Program-made: the position numbers and the translations under genes | Shown here: in pieces, positions 43,388 to 52,121 of the stretch | Layout: every line of letters begins with the position of its first letter | How positions within the stretch are numbered: position 1 is the first letter of the stretch | Source: Haloarcula amylovorans | GTDB lineage: Archaea > Halobacteriota > Halobacteria > Halobacteriales > Haloarculaceae | Length of the DNA stretch: 64,000 bases | Reading direction: 5' to 3' | Assembly (NCBI RefSeq): GCF_004681185.1 | Contig: NZ_SRIF01000001.1 | Coordinates: 496,001-560,000, forward strand | Notes under the pieces: model-generated | What the model saw: the letters and a program-made list of their open reading frames with translations, nothing else | Database searches by the model: none | Told to the model about the DNA's origin: nothing

Positions 43388-44416
43388 GTGACCTCCGAGT
43401 TCGCCTTCGAACTGTGCGTCTGCCAGTGGGCCGAACGGGAGTGGTCGCCCGACCGAACCGACTCCGCGGTCCTCGTCGCCCGGCAACTCGGGACGAAGTA
43501 CCGCCGCTGGGACACCGTCGTCCTCGAATGCGACCCCGATAGCCTGCGCCAGCGTGCGCAGTTCGGCGCGCAGGCGTTCGATTCGGACCTGTTACACGTC
43601 CTCAGAAACGCGCCCACGGATTGGGAGTTCTACCGCGATGCGCTCCCCGACCCCGGCTATCCGTGGCGGTACGTCCGCGAGTCGATTCACGAGGCCGCCG
43701 ACCGGGACGCCCTAGAGACGCGCAAGCGGGGCAACCGCATCGAGATTCGCAGCCGTCGCGAGTATCCCAACTGGCTGCGGCGCGTGGTCGCTATCGAGAA
43801 CAAGCCCGACCTCTCGGCGAGCGCCGCCCGCGACCTCGCGGACCAACTCGAACGCGACGTGGCGCTTGGTCTCGCAGACGAGGTGTGGGTGGCGACGGCG
43901 GCCACGGACGAACACGTCGAACCGATACTGCTCTCGGACTTTCCCGCTGCGGCTGGCGTCCTGACCGTCGACGCCGAGAGCGGCACCGCCGACCAGGTCT
44001 GGCAGCCGCGGACGCTCGTGGTTTCGGACCCGGGAACTCGCATCCTCGAACGGCCGACCGACGATGCCAGCGCCGCCCGTTTCGAGTACGCAGACCCCGA
44101 CTGGAAGGCCGAGAAGCGACTTGCGATCGCCGAGCGGGCGTACGAGCGCGGGTGGCGCGCCTACGCAGAGACGATGCGTCCGGACTGCCGGCATTTCCAG
44201 CTACGGGCCGACGAGACGGGCGTCTATCCCCATTGCGCGGCCAAAGAGCAATTGCCCACACAGAAAGAGTGCCGCGGGTCCTGCCCCGAATACGAACCAG
44301 AACCGCCGGTGTGGCGCACGCGCGAGTGGCCCATCGAGGGCGGTCCCGGCGCGGCCATCAAGCGACTGCTCGACCGGCGTCGCCGTCGGTCACGGCCGGG
44401 CCTCGCGGAGAAGTGA
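43388..44416 (+). CDS. DUF5787-like protein: candidate PD-(D/E)xK nuclease with a cysteine cluster
   Basis: 342 residues from GTG 43388. The core RRVVAIENKPDLSASAARDLADQLE has E137-N-K139 at the end of a hydrophobic strand, as in PD-(D/E)xK nucleases, followed by an alpha helix and a second strand (ADEVWVATAA). Four cysteines near the C-terminus (C267, C283, C295, C299) look like a zinc or Fe-S site. Two more lie at C10 and C12. The arrangement recalls Cas4/RecB-type nucleases that have an Fe-S cluster, but the family is haloarchaeal and uncharacterised. It is directly convergent with the DUF5797 gene. Confidence 0.7.
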   Translation: MTSEFAFELCVCQWAEREWSPDRTDSAVLVARQLGTKYRRWDTVVLECDPDSLRQRAQFGAQAFDSDLLHVLRNAPTDWEFYRDALPDPGYPWRYVRESIHEAADRDALETRKRGNRIEIRSRREYPNWLRRVVAIENKPDLSASAARDLADQLERDVALGLADEVWVATAATDEHVEPILLSDFPAAAGVLTVDAESGTADQVWQPRTLVVSDPGTRILERPTDDASAARFEYADPDWKAEKRLAIAERAYERGWRAYAETMRPDCRHFQLRADETGVYPHCAAKEQLPTQKECRGSCPEYEPEPPVWRTREWPIEGGPGAAIKRLLDRRRRRSRPGLAEK

Positions 44417-44896
44417 CTACGAGTCCAGCACGTCGACGTCGACGTCCTCACGTTCGACGGCCAGTCGGAACGTCGGCACCGTCTTCTGGACCGTCTCGAC
44501 GATGCCCTTATCCGCGAGACTCCGCAGCGCCGAGCGGACCTCGTCGACATCCGACTCCTCGCCGGCGTCGCGCAGGGCGTGTAACACGGAGACGACGCTC
44601 TGACTCTCCTCGTCGGGACCGGCGATGACGTCGACGATAGCGGCCTGTAACGGCGTGACCGTGATGGTCTGGATGCGGTCGGAGTCTTCGCCGTCTATCA
44701 GCGCCGTCGCCTCGGGCGTCGCACAGATGAGGCTGTCCTCGTTTCGGTAGTAGTACTCCTTCAGTTCGGATTCGAGGTACTGGTGGACCTCGCTGCCGTT
44801 GTCCATGTCCCACAGTTCCTGCAACTCGCCGTTCTTCGTCGGCTGGCGCTCGACGATGTCTGCGAGTCGCTCGCGGGCCTCCTCCGAAAGGGTCAT
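44417..44896 (-). CDS. DUF5797-like haloarchaeal protein (winged-helix-like)
   Basis: 159 residues from ATG 44896 (MTLSEEARERLADIVERQPTKN); an ATG three codons further upstream also exists. A helical N-terminal region contains ELWDMDNGSEVHQYLESELKEYYYR, resembling a winged-helix DNA-binding unit. The second half (VTPLQAAIVDVIAG ... DVDEVRSALRSLADKGIVETV) looks like another winged helix. It may be a transcription factor with two such domains. The family name is from memory. No spacer separates it from the DUF5787-like gene. Confidence 0.65.
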   Translation of the reverse strand: MTLSEEARERLADIVERQPTKNGELQELWDMDNGSEVHQYLESELKEYYYRNEDSLICATPEATALIDGEDSDRIQTITVTPLQAAIVDVIAGPDEESQSVVSVLHALRDAGEESDVDEVRSALRSLADKGIVETVQKTVPTFRLAVEREDVDVDVLDS

Positions 44897-44996
44897 TATC
44901 CGCACATAGCGCCAGTGGTGTTACAAGCGTTCTGGAGTCGGCCGATTTCGGTCGGCGAACGATATTTGACCGCTCGAACCCGTAGCTCTACAGATA

Positions 44997-46565
44997 GTGA
45001 TTTCGCGTTCTCGCCTCACGGCCGCAGTCGCCCTCTTCCTCGTCGGGGCGCTCGCCGTCGTCGCTGTCGGTCCGGCCGCTGCGGCCGACGCTCGCCTCAC
45101 GCTGACTGACGCCACCGTCACGCCCGCGACGCCTGCCGCCGGCGCGCCGATAACTGCCGAGACGACGATTCGCCTCTCGGCAGGGAGCGACACCCCGCTG
45201 ACCGTCGGGGAAGTGACCGTCCGTGACGAGGAGACGGACGAAGTCATCGGAACGGCGACCGACCTCGGTCGCCTCTCGCCCGGCGAGACGCTGACGGTTC
45301 CGGTCACGTTCACCGTCGCGGAGCCTCGGTCGTACGACCTCAGAATCGTCGCCGTCGGGACCGATAGCGACGGCGAACGAGCGCGAGCGACCCGACCGCT
45401 CTCGGTCGGAGTCGAGCGCGGCCAGCCACAGGTCGAACTCCAGACAATGGGTCTCGTTTCCGGCGCGGACACGCCGATTCAAGCCGTCGTCTCGAACCCG
45501 ACGACAGCACCGCTCAGGGGTATCGAACTGCAGGTGACGAACCCCGAGACCGGTGAGCGCACGCGACGCACCGTCCCGACGCTGGCCGCCGGCGGGTCCG
45601 CGACGCGGAACTTCTCCGTTCGGGCTGATTCGCCCGGCGAGACGCCGCTCGAACTGTCGACGACGTACACGACGGCAGCGGGGGTCGAACGGACGGCGAC
45701 GGCGACGCGGACGGTCCCGGTCGCGCCGCTCTCGACCGACGTGGGCGTCCGCGTCCAGCAAGCGCAGACCGACGACGCCGCGCAGGTGACGGGCGGACTG
45801 TCGGGGCTGTTAGGCGGCAGCAATGGCGGCGCGCTCCGACCCCAGTCGGGTGAGGGCGACGAGGAGAGCGAGTCGCTGGTCGACGTGACTGTGACGAACT
45901 TCGGCAACACGCCGGTCGAGCGGGTCGTTCTCGCCGGTGAGACGATAGCGGGAGAGACGCTGGAATCAGTCGGGCGAATCGCCGCCGCCGCCGAGCTCGC
46001 GCCGGGCGAATCGGCGACGGTTACCGTCGACCTCTCGTCAGTCCCCGCCGCAGACGGCGTTCGGTTCGTCGCCCGATACGATGCGCCAGATCAGCGAGGC
46101 GAGAGCCGGGCCGTCTACGGCTACAGCGTCGCCCGCGGCGACGCCACCGTCACCGGGCTCGACGTCTCGGTCTCTGAGGACGGGCAAGTGACCGTCGACG
46201 GCAACCTCGCCAACACCGGCGACGGCGAGGTGACGAGCGCCATCGTCGCCGTTTCGCCGACCGAGTACGTCCGGCCGGCGTACCCCCAGCGCGACTACTT
46301 CGTCGGGACCGTCGCCGGCAGCGAGTTCGCGCCGTTCGAACTGACAGCACAGGCCGATACGGCCAACGCGACGGCGGTCACTGTCCATCTAGACTACGCC
46401 GTCGGTGGGGAGCGCGTCACCGATACCGTACAGGTTCCGCTGCCGCCCGAAAACCAGAGTGGCAGCCGGGACTGGCGGGCGCTCGGCGTCGTCCTCGCAG
46501 TAGTTGTCGCGCTGGTGTTCACCGTCGCTCTCGCGCTGTTCATCCGCCGCTCGCGGGGCCAATGA
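44997..46565 (+). CDS. Exported CARDB/COG1361-type protein of a MacB-like exporter
   Basis: 522 residues from GTG 44997. A signal peptide (AAVALFLVGALAVVAVGPAAAA) starts the protein. Then come several Ig-like beta domains (VTPATPAAGAPITAETTI; VQAVVSNPTTAPLRGIEL; VTNFGNTPVERVVL; DGNLANTGDGEVTSAIVAV). A C-terminal membrane helix (LGVVLAVVVALVFTVALALFI) anchors it. The stop overlaps the ABC ATPase start (ATGA). It probably works on the outside as partner of the ABC exporter, comparable to a periplasmic adaptor. The cargo is unknown. Confidence 0.78.
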   Translation: MISRSRLTAAVALFLVGALAVVAVGPAAAADARLTLTDATVTPATPAAGAPITAETTIRLSAGSDTPLTVGEVTVRDEETDEVIGTATDLGRLSPGETLTVPVTFTVAEPRSYDLRIVAVGTDSDGERARATRPLSVGVERGQPQVELQTMGLVSGADTPIQAVVSNPTTAPLRGIELQVTNPETGERTRRTVPTLAAGGSATRNFSVRADSPGETPLELSTTYTTAAGVERTATATRTVPVAPLSTDVGVRVQQAQTDDAAQVTGGLSGLLGGSNGGALRPQSGEGDEESESLVDVTVTNFGNTPVERVVLAGETIAGETLESVGRIAAAAELAPGESATVTVDLSSVPAADGVRFVARYDAPDQRGESRAVYGYSVARGDATVTGLDVSVSEDGQVTVDGNLANTGDGEVTSAIVAVSPTEYVRPAYPQRDYFVGTVAGSEFAPFELTAQADTANATAVTVHLDYAVGGERVTDTVQVPLPPENQSGSRDWRALGVVLAVVVALVFTVALALFIRRSRGQ

Positions 46566-47257
46566 GGCCCAAAAACGGGGCCGAGCCGGTTCCGCCGCTT
46601 CGCCTCGTCGACGTGAGCAAGCGATACGACAGCGGCGGCGGTGGCGTGGTGGTCGCGCTCTCGCACGTCGACTTCGCCGTCGCGCGCGGGGAAGTCGTCG
46701 CCGTCGTGGGGCCGAGCGGGAGCGGGAAGAGTACGATGCTCAACATCCTTGGCCTGCTAGACGAGCCCACGAGCGGGCGGGTCGAACTCAACGGGAAGCC
46801 GACAACGGGACTGACGGAGACTCAGCGTACCGACGCCCGCCGGGAGTCGCTGGGGTTCGTCTTCCAGGAGTTCCATCTCCTGCCGACACTAACCGCACTA
46901 GAGAACGTCAGGTTGCCGACCGCCTTTCTCCCCGGCGACGCCACCGACCGGGCGCGCGACCTCCTGGAGCGAATGGGCTTGGGCGACCGGTTGGACCACA
47001 CGCCCGACGAGCTATCCGGCGGGCAGAAACAGCGCGTCGCCATCGCCCGCGCGCTGATAAACGAACCGTCGGTCCTGCTGGCCGACGAACCGACGGGCAA
47101 CTTAGACCGCGAGACGGGCAAGAACATCCTCGAAGAGTTTCGGCGCATCACCGACGAGGACGACGTCGGTGTCGTCGCCGTCACGCACGACGACCTCGTC
47201 ACGGAGTACGCCGACCGCACCGTCGAACTCGTCGACGGAGTGATTCGCCGTGGGTAG
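46562..47257 (+). CDS. ABC transporter ATPase (LolD/MacB type)
   Basis: 231 residues. Walker A GPSGSGKST, Q-loop FVFQEFHLL, signature LSGGQKQRVAIARAL, Walker B VLLADEPTGNLD and H-loop VVAVTHDD are all present. The LolD/MacB-type EPTGNLD motif places it with mechanotransmission exporters. The start overlaps the upstream gene by 4 bp and its end overlaps the permease by 8 bp. Confidence 0.92.
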   Translation: MRPKNGAEPVPPLRLVDVSKRYDSGGGGVVVALSHVDFAVARGEVVAVVGPSGSGKSTMLNILGLLDEPTSGRVELNGKPTTGLTETQRTDARRESLGFVFQEFHLLPTLTALENVRLPTAFLPGDATDRARDLLERMGLGDRLDHTPDELSGGQKQRVAIARALINEPSVLLADEPTGNLDRETGKNILEEFRRITDEDDVGVVAVTHDDLVTEYADRTVELVDGVIRRG

Positions 47258-48404
47258 GAACGGCCGGCGGTTCCCGGCGCTGTCGCTGGCGACGCGGAAC
47301 CTCTCGCGCCAGCGCCTGCGGGCGGCGCTTGCGGCGCTGGGTATCGTCATCGGCGTCTTCGCCGTCGTCACGCTCGGACTGCTCGGGAACGCACTGAGCG
47401 CCGCCGCGACGGAGGAACTCGGTGGCCTGGGCGACCAGGTCATCGTCAGTCCCTCCTCGGAGAGCGACCGGGAGTCGCTGGACGCCCGCGACCTCGCGGC
47501 GATTCGGCGGGCCGCTGACGGGCGCGGAACGGTCGTGCCGCTGAAGGCCACCGGCGGGTCGGTGCGCGCTAACGGCGCACAGACCGTCGCGCAGGTGTAC
47601 GGTACCGATAGCCCGCGAGCGCTGTTCGGTAACGGGAACAGTGCCAACGAGAGTAGTGCCATCCCGGCGTCCCATCGGCAGGGAGCCATCGTCGGTGCTG
47701 ACCTCGCCACCGACCTCTCGCTTCGGGTGGGCAGCACAATAACCGTCGAGGAAAACGAGTACCGCGTCATCAGTGTCCTCCCCGAAGTCCAGAGCATCTC
47801 ACCGTTGCAGCCGGATTCGGCGGTGATTCTCCCACCCAGCGAGCTCGTCACGCCGGGTTTCTCGCAGGTGGTCGTCCGGGCGGACTCGGCTGTCGACGCG
47901 CGAGCGGTCGCCGACGGGGTCGAACGGCGGCTGAACGCCCGGCAGGAGCGGGTCAGCGTCTTCTCGCTGACGAGCGTCCTCGACCAGATTACGGAGTTCT
48001 TCGACCTGCTGAACGGTTTCCTGCTCGCCGTGGCTGGCGTCTCCCTCGTCGTCGCTGGTGTTAGCATCTTCAACGTGATGTTGATGTCCGTCTCCGAGCG
48101 GCGGGGCGAAATCGGCGTCCTCCGTGCGGTCGGCGTCCATCGACGACAGGTCCTCCGGACCCTACTCGTCGAGGCGACGCTGCTGGGCGTCGTCGGCGGC
48201 GCGATCGGGGCGGTTCTGGGCACCGCCGCCGTCGTCGTCACGGCCACGCAAACCGAACTGCCGCTGTGGGCGGTGTTGCTGCCCGAAAACGCCGTCGTCC
48301 CGCTCGGCGCGTTCGCCTTCGGCGTCTTCGTGGCGCTGGTCGGCGGGCTCTACCCCGCCTACCGGGCGGCGTGGGAACCGCCGGTCGAGGCGCTCCGGGG
48401 CTGA
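47250..48404 (+). CDS. ABC transporter permease (MacB/FtsX family)
   Basis: 384 residues from GTG 47250. An N-terminal membrane helix (RAALAALGIVIGVFAVVTLGLLG) is followed by a long extracytoplasmic MacB-PCD-like domain, then three helices in the FtsX region. LSVRVGST-like and VFSLTSVLDQITEFFDLLNGFLL mark the end of the outer domain. SVSERRGEIGVLRAVGVHRRQVL is the typical FtsX coupling helix between membrane segments. It completes the exporter with the ATPase and the exported partner. Confidence 0.9.
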   Translation: MGRNGRRFPALSLATRNLSRQRLRAALAALGIVIGVFAVVTLGLLGNALSAAATEELGGLGDQVIVSPSSESDRESLDARDLAAIRRAADGRGTVVPLKATGGSVRANGAQTVAQVYGTDSPRALFGNGNSANESSAIPASHRQGAIVGADLATDLSLRVGSTITVEENEYRVISVLPEVQSISPLQPDSAVILPPSELVTPGFSQVVVRADSAVDARAVADGVERRLNARQERVSVFSLTSVLDQITEFFDLLNGFLLAVAGVSLVVAGVSIFNVMLMSVSERRGEIGVLRAVGVHRRQVLRTLLVEATLLGVVGGAIGAVLGTAAVVVTATQTELPLWAVLLPENAVVPLGAFAFGVFVALVGGLYPAYRAAWEPPVEALRG

Positions 48405-48428
48405 CCGGCGCGCTTTTCTCGATTCGAC

Positions 48429-49316
48429 GTGCAGTCTGAACCCGTGCAGCCGCCCGAGAGCAGTTATCGCACGACCTCCCACCGACTGGTGACGAATCGC
48501 GACGCCGCCCCGCCAGACGCGTGGGTCCGCGCCGAGAACGCCGTTCTCGGGGCCTGCCTCGACGCCGAAATGACAATCGAACTCGCGGTATATCCGCGCT
48601 TGCTGAAGCAGGGTGCGCCGTCCGTCGCGGCCGTCTTTGGTCAGTTAGACCGCGTCGAGGGGCGCGCGCTTCGAGGCGACCCGCCGGTCGTTCACGCGAG
48701 GCCGACCGACCGCAAACGGTTGCTTGGTGCGCTTTCGGTTTCTGCGACCGACGAGGTCCCACTCTGGCGCTCACAGGGCATCTACCGAATCGCGGTCGTC
48801 GACGGTGACGAGTGGCGCTACTACTCCGTTCCGCGGAAGGCGGCGATACGGGCCGTCGACGGTCCCGGCGACGACCTGAAGGCGGCGATTCGAGCGGTGA
48901 TCGCCGAGATTCCCTGCACCGCGCTCTTTCCTCACGGCGCGCTCGCGTCGTGGACCGTCAACGACGTCGGCATCGAGATCACGACCGAGGGGCTGTGGCT
49001 CGGTCGCTCCGGTGGCGAGAGCCGCTGGTATCCCCACGAGAAGCTAGAGGGTGTCGTCGCCGACGAAGCCGCCTGCGAACTGCTGCTCTCGTGGCCGACC
49101 CGCCGTGACGACGCGGCGTCGTCGCTCGGCCGCCTCGTCTCGGGACTACTCGACCGGCGCAGAGAGTCGCCGCCGCGTCTTCTCCACCCGCCGGACGCTT
49201 CGACGCTGGAGACAGCGATAACCGCCTACGAGCTCGTCGCCGACCGCCTCTGCTACGACTTCGAGGCGCGCCGGCAGTCGAACGTGGCCAACGGACTTTC
49301 GGGACTGCGGCGGTGA
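48429..49316 (+). CDS. Uncharacterised haloarchaeal protein
   Basis: 295 residues from GTG 48429. I do not recognise the family. No signal peptide or membrane helix is seen. The middle (about 115-215) is beta-rich with GIYRIAVVDGDEWRYYSVPRKAAI and VGIEITTEGLWLGRSGGESRWYPHEKLEG. It ends with an amphipathic helix (LETAITAYELVADRLCYDFE). It lies 24 bp after the permease gene on the same strand, so it could be co-transcribed, and is convergent with the Mut7-C gene. Confidence 0.65.
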   Translation: MQSEPVQPPESSYRTTSHRLVTNRDAAPPDAWVRAENAVLGACLDAEMTIELAVYPRLLKQGAPSVAAVFGQLDRVEGRALRGDPPVVHARPTDRKRLLGALSVSATDEVPLWRSQGIYRIAVVDGDEWRYYSVPRKAAIRAVDGPGDDLKAAIRAVIAEIPCTALFPHGALASWTVNDVGIEITTEGLWLGRSGGESRWYPHEKLEGVVADEAACELLLSWPTRRDDAASSLGRLVSGLLDRRRESPPRLLHPPDASTLETAITAYELVADRLCYDFEARRQSNVANGLSGLRR

Positions 49317-49342
49317 CGGCTGGCGACGTCGAGTGCCGCCGA

Positions 49343-49807
49343 CTACAGCTCGGCGACGGTGTCGGCCACGTCGTCCCAGTGGCTGCCGCGCCAGAAGTGC
49401 TGGCCGCAGTTCCGACACCGCCAGACGGACTCCTCGGCGGGGTCGGGCGCGTAGTCGGGCGTCGGCTCCGTTCGGTCGACGCGTTCGACGGGTGCGTTGC
49501 AGGTGCCACAGCGAACCGGTTCGTCGGTCAGTTCGAGGTCGAATCCGGCCGCGACTAGTTCGCGGAGTTGCGCCTCGATGTCACGTTCGGTGAGCAAGAC
49601 GGCGTCCGGAGCCTGCCTCGCCAGCCCCTCGTCGCGGGTCACGAGGCGGCGGCCCTCAGTGTGGGCGAGCGCGAGCATCGCGTCGTCGTCCTCCGCGTCG
49701 CGGTCCAGCGCGTAGGCCGCGTCGTAACCGCACATCCGAAGGTGCGTCGCCAGTTTCCCCAGCATCGCATCGAGCAAGAGCGGGTCCCGCTCGTACGTTT
49801 CACGCAT
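49343..49807 (-). CDS. Mut7-C RNase (DUF82) with zinc ribbon
   Basis: 154 residues. The PIN-like N-terminal part has LLDAMLGKLATHLRMCGYDAAY and GRRLVTRDEGLA with the acidic residues typical of Mut7-C. The zinc ribbon is made by CGTC and CRNC pairs (RCGTCNAPVERV ... WRCRNCGQHFWRG). Mut7-C proteins are predicted RNases. Its start overlaps the 3' end of polX by 8 bp on the same strand, so it is translated with the DNA polymerase. Confidence 0.85.
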   Translation of the reverse strand: MRETYERDPLLLDAMLGKLATHLRMCGYDAAYALDRDAEDDDAMLALAHTEGRRLVTRDEGLARQAPDAVLLTERDIEAQLRELVAAGFDLELTDEPVRCGTCNAPVERVDRTEPTPDYAPDPAEESVWRCRNCGQHFWRGSHWDDVADTVAEL

Positions 49808-51539
49808 CGAGGAACTCCCGGACGCCGTCGGCGTCCCGCGTGTTGAGCACGTCGGCGGCCTCGGCCCACCCGCGACGGGCCGTGTGGACGCCGTAGCGGA
49901 CCTGCTCGAAGTTGCCGGGACTGTGGGCGTCCGTATCGATGACGATAGTCGCCCCGGCCTCGATGGCCTGCTTGACCGCCGCTCCGGAGAGGTCCAGGCG
50001 GGCGGGACTGGCGTTGACCTCCAGTGCAGTCCCGTTCTCGGCGGCTACCGTAGCGAGGCGCTCGACATCGAGGTCCAGCCCTGGGCGGCGATTCAGAAAC
50101 CGCCCCGTCGGGTGGCCGATGACGTTCACATTCGGGTGCTCGGCGGCCGCGATAAGCCGGTCGGTCCCATCGCCGTCGAGGGCGGCGTGGGGCGAAGCAA
50201 CCACGCAGTCGAGTTCGGCCAACAGGTCGTCGGCCACAGAGATGCTCCCGTCCTCGGCGATGTTGGCCTCGACGCCGCTGAACACGTCGATGTCGGCCTC
50301 GCTGGCGACGGCCTCGACTTCTTTCAGTTGCTCGCGCAACTCCTCGTCGGGGACGCCGACGCCGCCGACCATTCCCGGCCCCGTGGCGTGGTCCGAGATG
50401 GCGATATAGTCGTGACCGAACGCCGCGGCCCCCTCGACCATCTCCTCGACAGTGTAACCGCCGTCGGACCACTCCGTGTGGGTGTGTAAATCGCCGCGAA
50501 CGTCGCCCTCTTCGAGGAGGTCCGGGAGGGCGTCGTTCGCCGCGGCCTCGACTTCGCCGCGGTTCTCCCGTAGGTCGGGAGCCATCCAGGACATACCTAA
50601 CGCTTCGTAGACTCCTTCCTCGGTCTCGCCGGCGATTCGCTCGCCCGCTCGCTGATTGTCGTCCTCGACGCCTTCCACGTCAAAAACCCCGTACTCGTTG
50701 ACCTTCAGGTTCCGTTCGATGGCGCGGTTGCGGACGGCGACGTTGTGGTCCTTGCTCCCGGTGAAGTACTGCAGGGCCGCGCCGAACTCTTCGGGGACGA
50801 CCACGCGTAGGTCCACGCGGACATCGTCGCCCGCGTAGACGCTCGCTTTCGTCTCGCCCGACTCGATGACCCGGTCGACCTCCGGCCAATCGGTGAAGGC
50901 CTCGACGATCTCCGCGTCGTCGTGGCTGCCGACGAGGACGTCCACGTCGCCGATGGTCGGCTTCCAGCGGCGAATCGAGCCGCCGAGCGCGCACTTCTCG
51001 ACGCCCTCGACGTCGCTCATGTAGGCCTCGACGCGCTCGCCGTAGGGCCGGGCCTCGCCGAGCAGCGCCCGTTCGTGGGCTTCGCGCGCGAAGTCGATGT
51101 TGTCGAGGATGTTCTGCTCGGTCTTCGCGCCGAACCCCTCGACCGCCTGTATCTCGCCCGCTTCGGCAGCGGCCTCCAGTTCGTCGAGCGTCGTGATGCC
51201 GAGCGCCTCGTACAGCGACCCCACTGTTTTCGGGCCGACACCCTCGACGGCGGTCAGGGCTGCCATCTCGACGGGGAGCTCCGCGCGGAGTTCGACCAGT
51301 TCCTCGATTTCGCCCGTCTCGAAGTACTCGACAACCTTCGCGGCGATGGCGTCACCGACGCCATCTATCTCGTCGAGAGCGTCTTCGCCTTCCGCCGCCA
51401 GTCCCTCGACTGCGGCGGGGTGGTCGCGGATATTCTCGGCCGCGCGACGATAGGCACGCGGTTTGTACTCGACCCCCTGTGCCTCTAGCAGGTCGGCGAA
51501 CTCCTCCAGTCGGCTGGCGATTTCGTCGTTCCGGCTCAT
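49800..51539 (-). CDS. polX: Family X DNA polymerase with PHP exonuclease domain (PolX)
   Basis: 579 residues from [11 protein letters not shown] (ATG 51539). Residues 1-110 have helix-hairpin-helix elements ([20 protein letters not shown]). The polymerase catalytic GS-D-D motif is [20 protein letters not shown], followed by [13 protein letters not shown]. The C-terminal third is a PHP phosphoesterase with [19 protein letters not shown] and [12 protein letters not shown], then an ending [10 protein letters not shown]. Roles: gap filling and 3'-5' exonuclease/AP-site work in base excision repair. It sits between DUF5788 and the Mut7-C gene, 1 nt after the former. Confidence 0.93.
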   Translation of the reverse strand: MSRNDEIASRLEEFADLLEAQGVEYKPRAYRRAAENIRDHPAAVEGLAAEGEDALDEIDGVGDAIAAKVVEYFETGEIEELVELRAELPVEMAALTAVEGVGPKTVGSLYEALGITTLDELEAAAEAGEIQAVEGFGAKTEQNILDNIDFAREAHERALLGEARPYGERVEAYMSDVEGVEKCALGGSIRRWKPTIGDVDVLVGSHDDAEIVEAFTDWPEVDRVIESGETKASVYAGDDVRVDLRVVVPEEFGAALQYFTGSKDHNVAVRNRAIERNLKVNEYGVFDVEGVEDDNQRAGERIAGETEEGVYEALGMSWMAPDLRENRGEVEAAANDALPDLLEEGDVRGDLHTHTEWSDGGYTVEEMVEGAAAFGHDYIAISDHATGPGMVGGVGVPDEELREQLKEVEAVASEADIDVFSGVEANIAEDGSISVADDLLAELDCVVASPHAALDGDGTDRLIAAAEHPNVNVIGHPTGRFLNRRPGLDLDVERLATVAAENGTALEVNASPARLDLSGAAVKQAIEAGATIVIDTDAHSPGNFEQVRYGVHTARRGWAEAADVLNTRDADGVREFLDA

Positions 51540-51540
51540 G

Positions 51541-51993
51541 TTATCTCCCTCGTCCGGCACGACCCGTGCCGGAATCGGCGTCCTCGTGGCCAAGCGCCTT
51601 CCGCAGGAACTTCATCCAACGCTTCTGGTCGGCGGTCTCCTGTGTCTTCGCTTCCTTTTCGAGGTTCGCGGGACCGAGCTGTTCGAGCGCGTTCAGCGCC
51701 CGGTCGATGCCGATGACGGCCTCGGCCAGGTCCTCGCCGCGCTCGTAGCTCACTTCGCCGTCCTCGATTCGCTCCTTGCGCTCGATGCGCTCGCGCCGCA
51801 GATTCCGCTTCGCCTGCTCGACGCGCTCTCGTTCGCCAGCCGGGACGGTGTCCCGGCGCTTTATCTCGAAGACGAACGACCGCAGGTCGATGTCCTCTCC
51901 CTGGACGGTAATCTCGTCGGGGATCTCGGCACCGACGGTCGCACCCTCCCGTTCGATGCGCTCTAGGAGCTGTTTGCGCTCGAACTCTTGCAC
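51541..51993 (-). CDS. DUF5788-like coiled-coil protein
   Basis: 150 residues starting QEFERKQLLERIEREGATVGAEIP. The centre (RRDTVPAGERERVEQAKRNLRRERIERKERI) is a long charged, coiled-coil-like helix. The C-terminal part contains AEAVIGIDRALNALEQLG. It is a haloarchaeal family of unknown function (DUF name from memory). The stop is 1 bp before the polX start, so it heads a polX operon and could be a repair-related partner. It is divergent from the CHAT protease gene. Confidence 0.72.
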   Translation of the reverse strand: MQEFERKQLLERIEREGATVGAEIPDEITVQGEDIDLRSFVFEIKRRDTVPAGERERVEQAKRNLRRERIERKERIEDGEVSYERGEDLAEAVIGIDRALNALEQLGPANLEKEAKTQETADQKRWMKFLRKALGHEDADSGTGRAGRGR

Positions 51994-52074
51994 TACGAGC
52001 GTCTTCGACCCACGGGGTCTTACCCGCTTCGCTCAACCGACATAACCGCCGGTATCTTTTTCGTCTTCTCGAAT

Positions 52075-52099
52075 AGTAGTTTGGTACGTACCAACTACT
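52075..52099. promoter_or_regulatory. Large inverted repeat in the CHAT-gene promoter
   Basis: AGTAGTTTGGTAC (52075-52087) is mirrored by GTACCAACTACT (52088-52099); the arms match over 12 bp except one extra T in the left arm. The centre is 34 bp before the ATG at 52122, so it covers the region where TBP/TFB or the transcript start should be. Such a symmetric site suggests a dimeric repressor or activator. Confidence 0.65.
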
Positions 52100-52121
52100 G
52101 GAGTACAGTAGCCGAGATATC

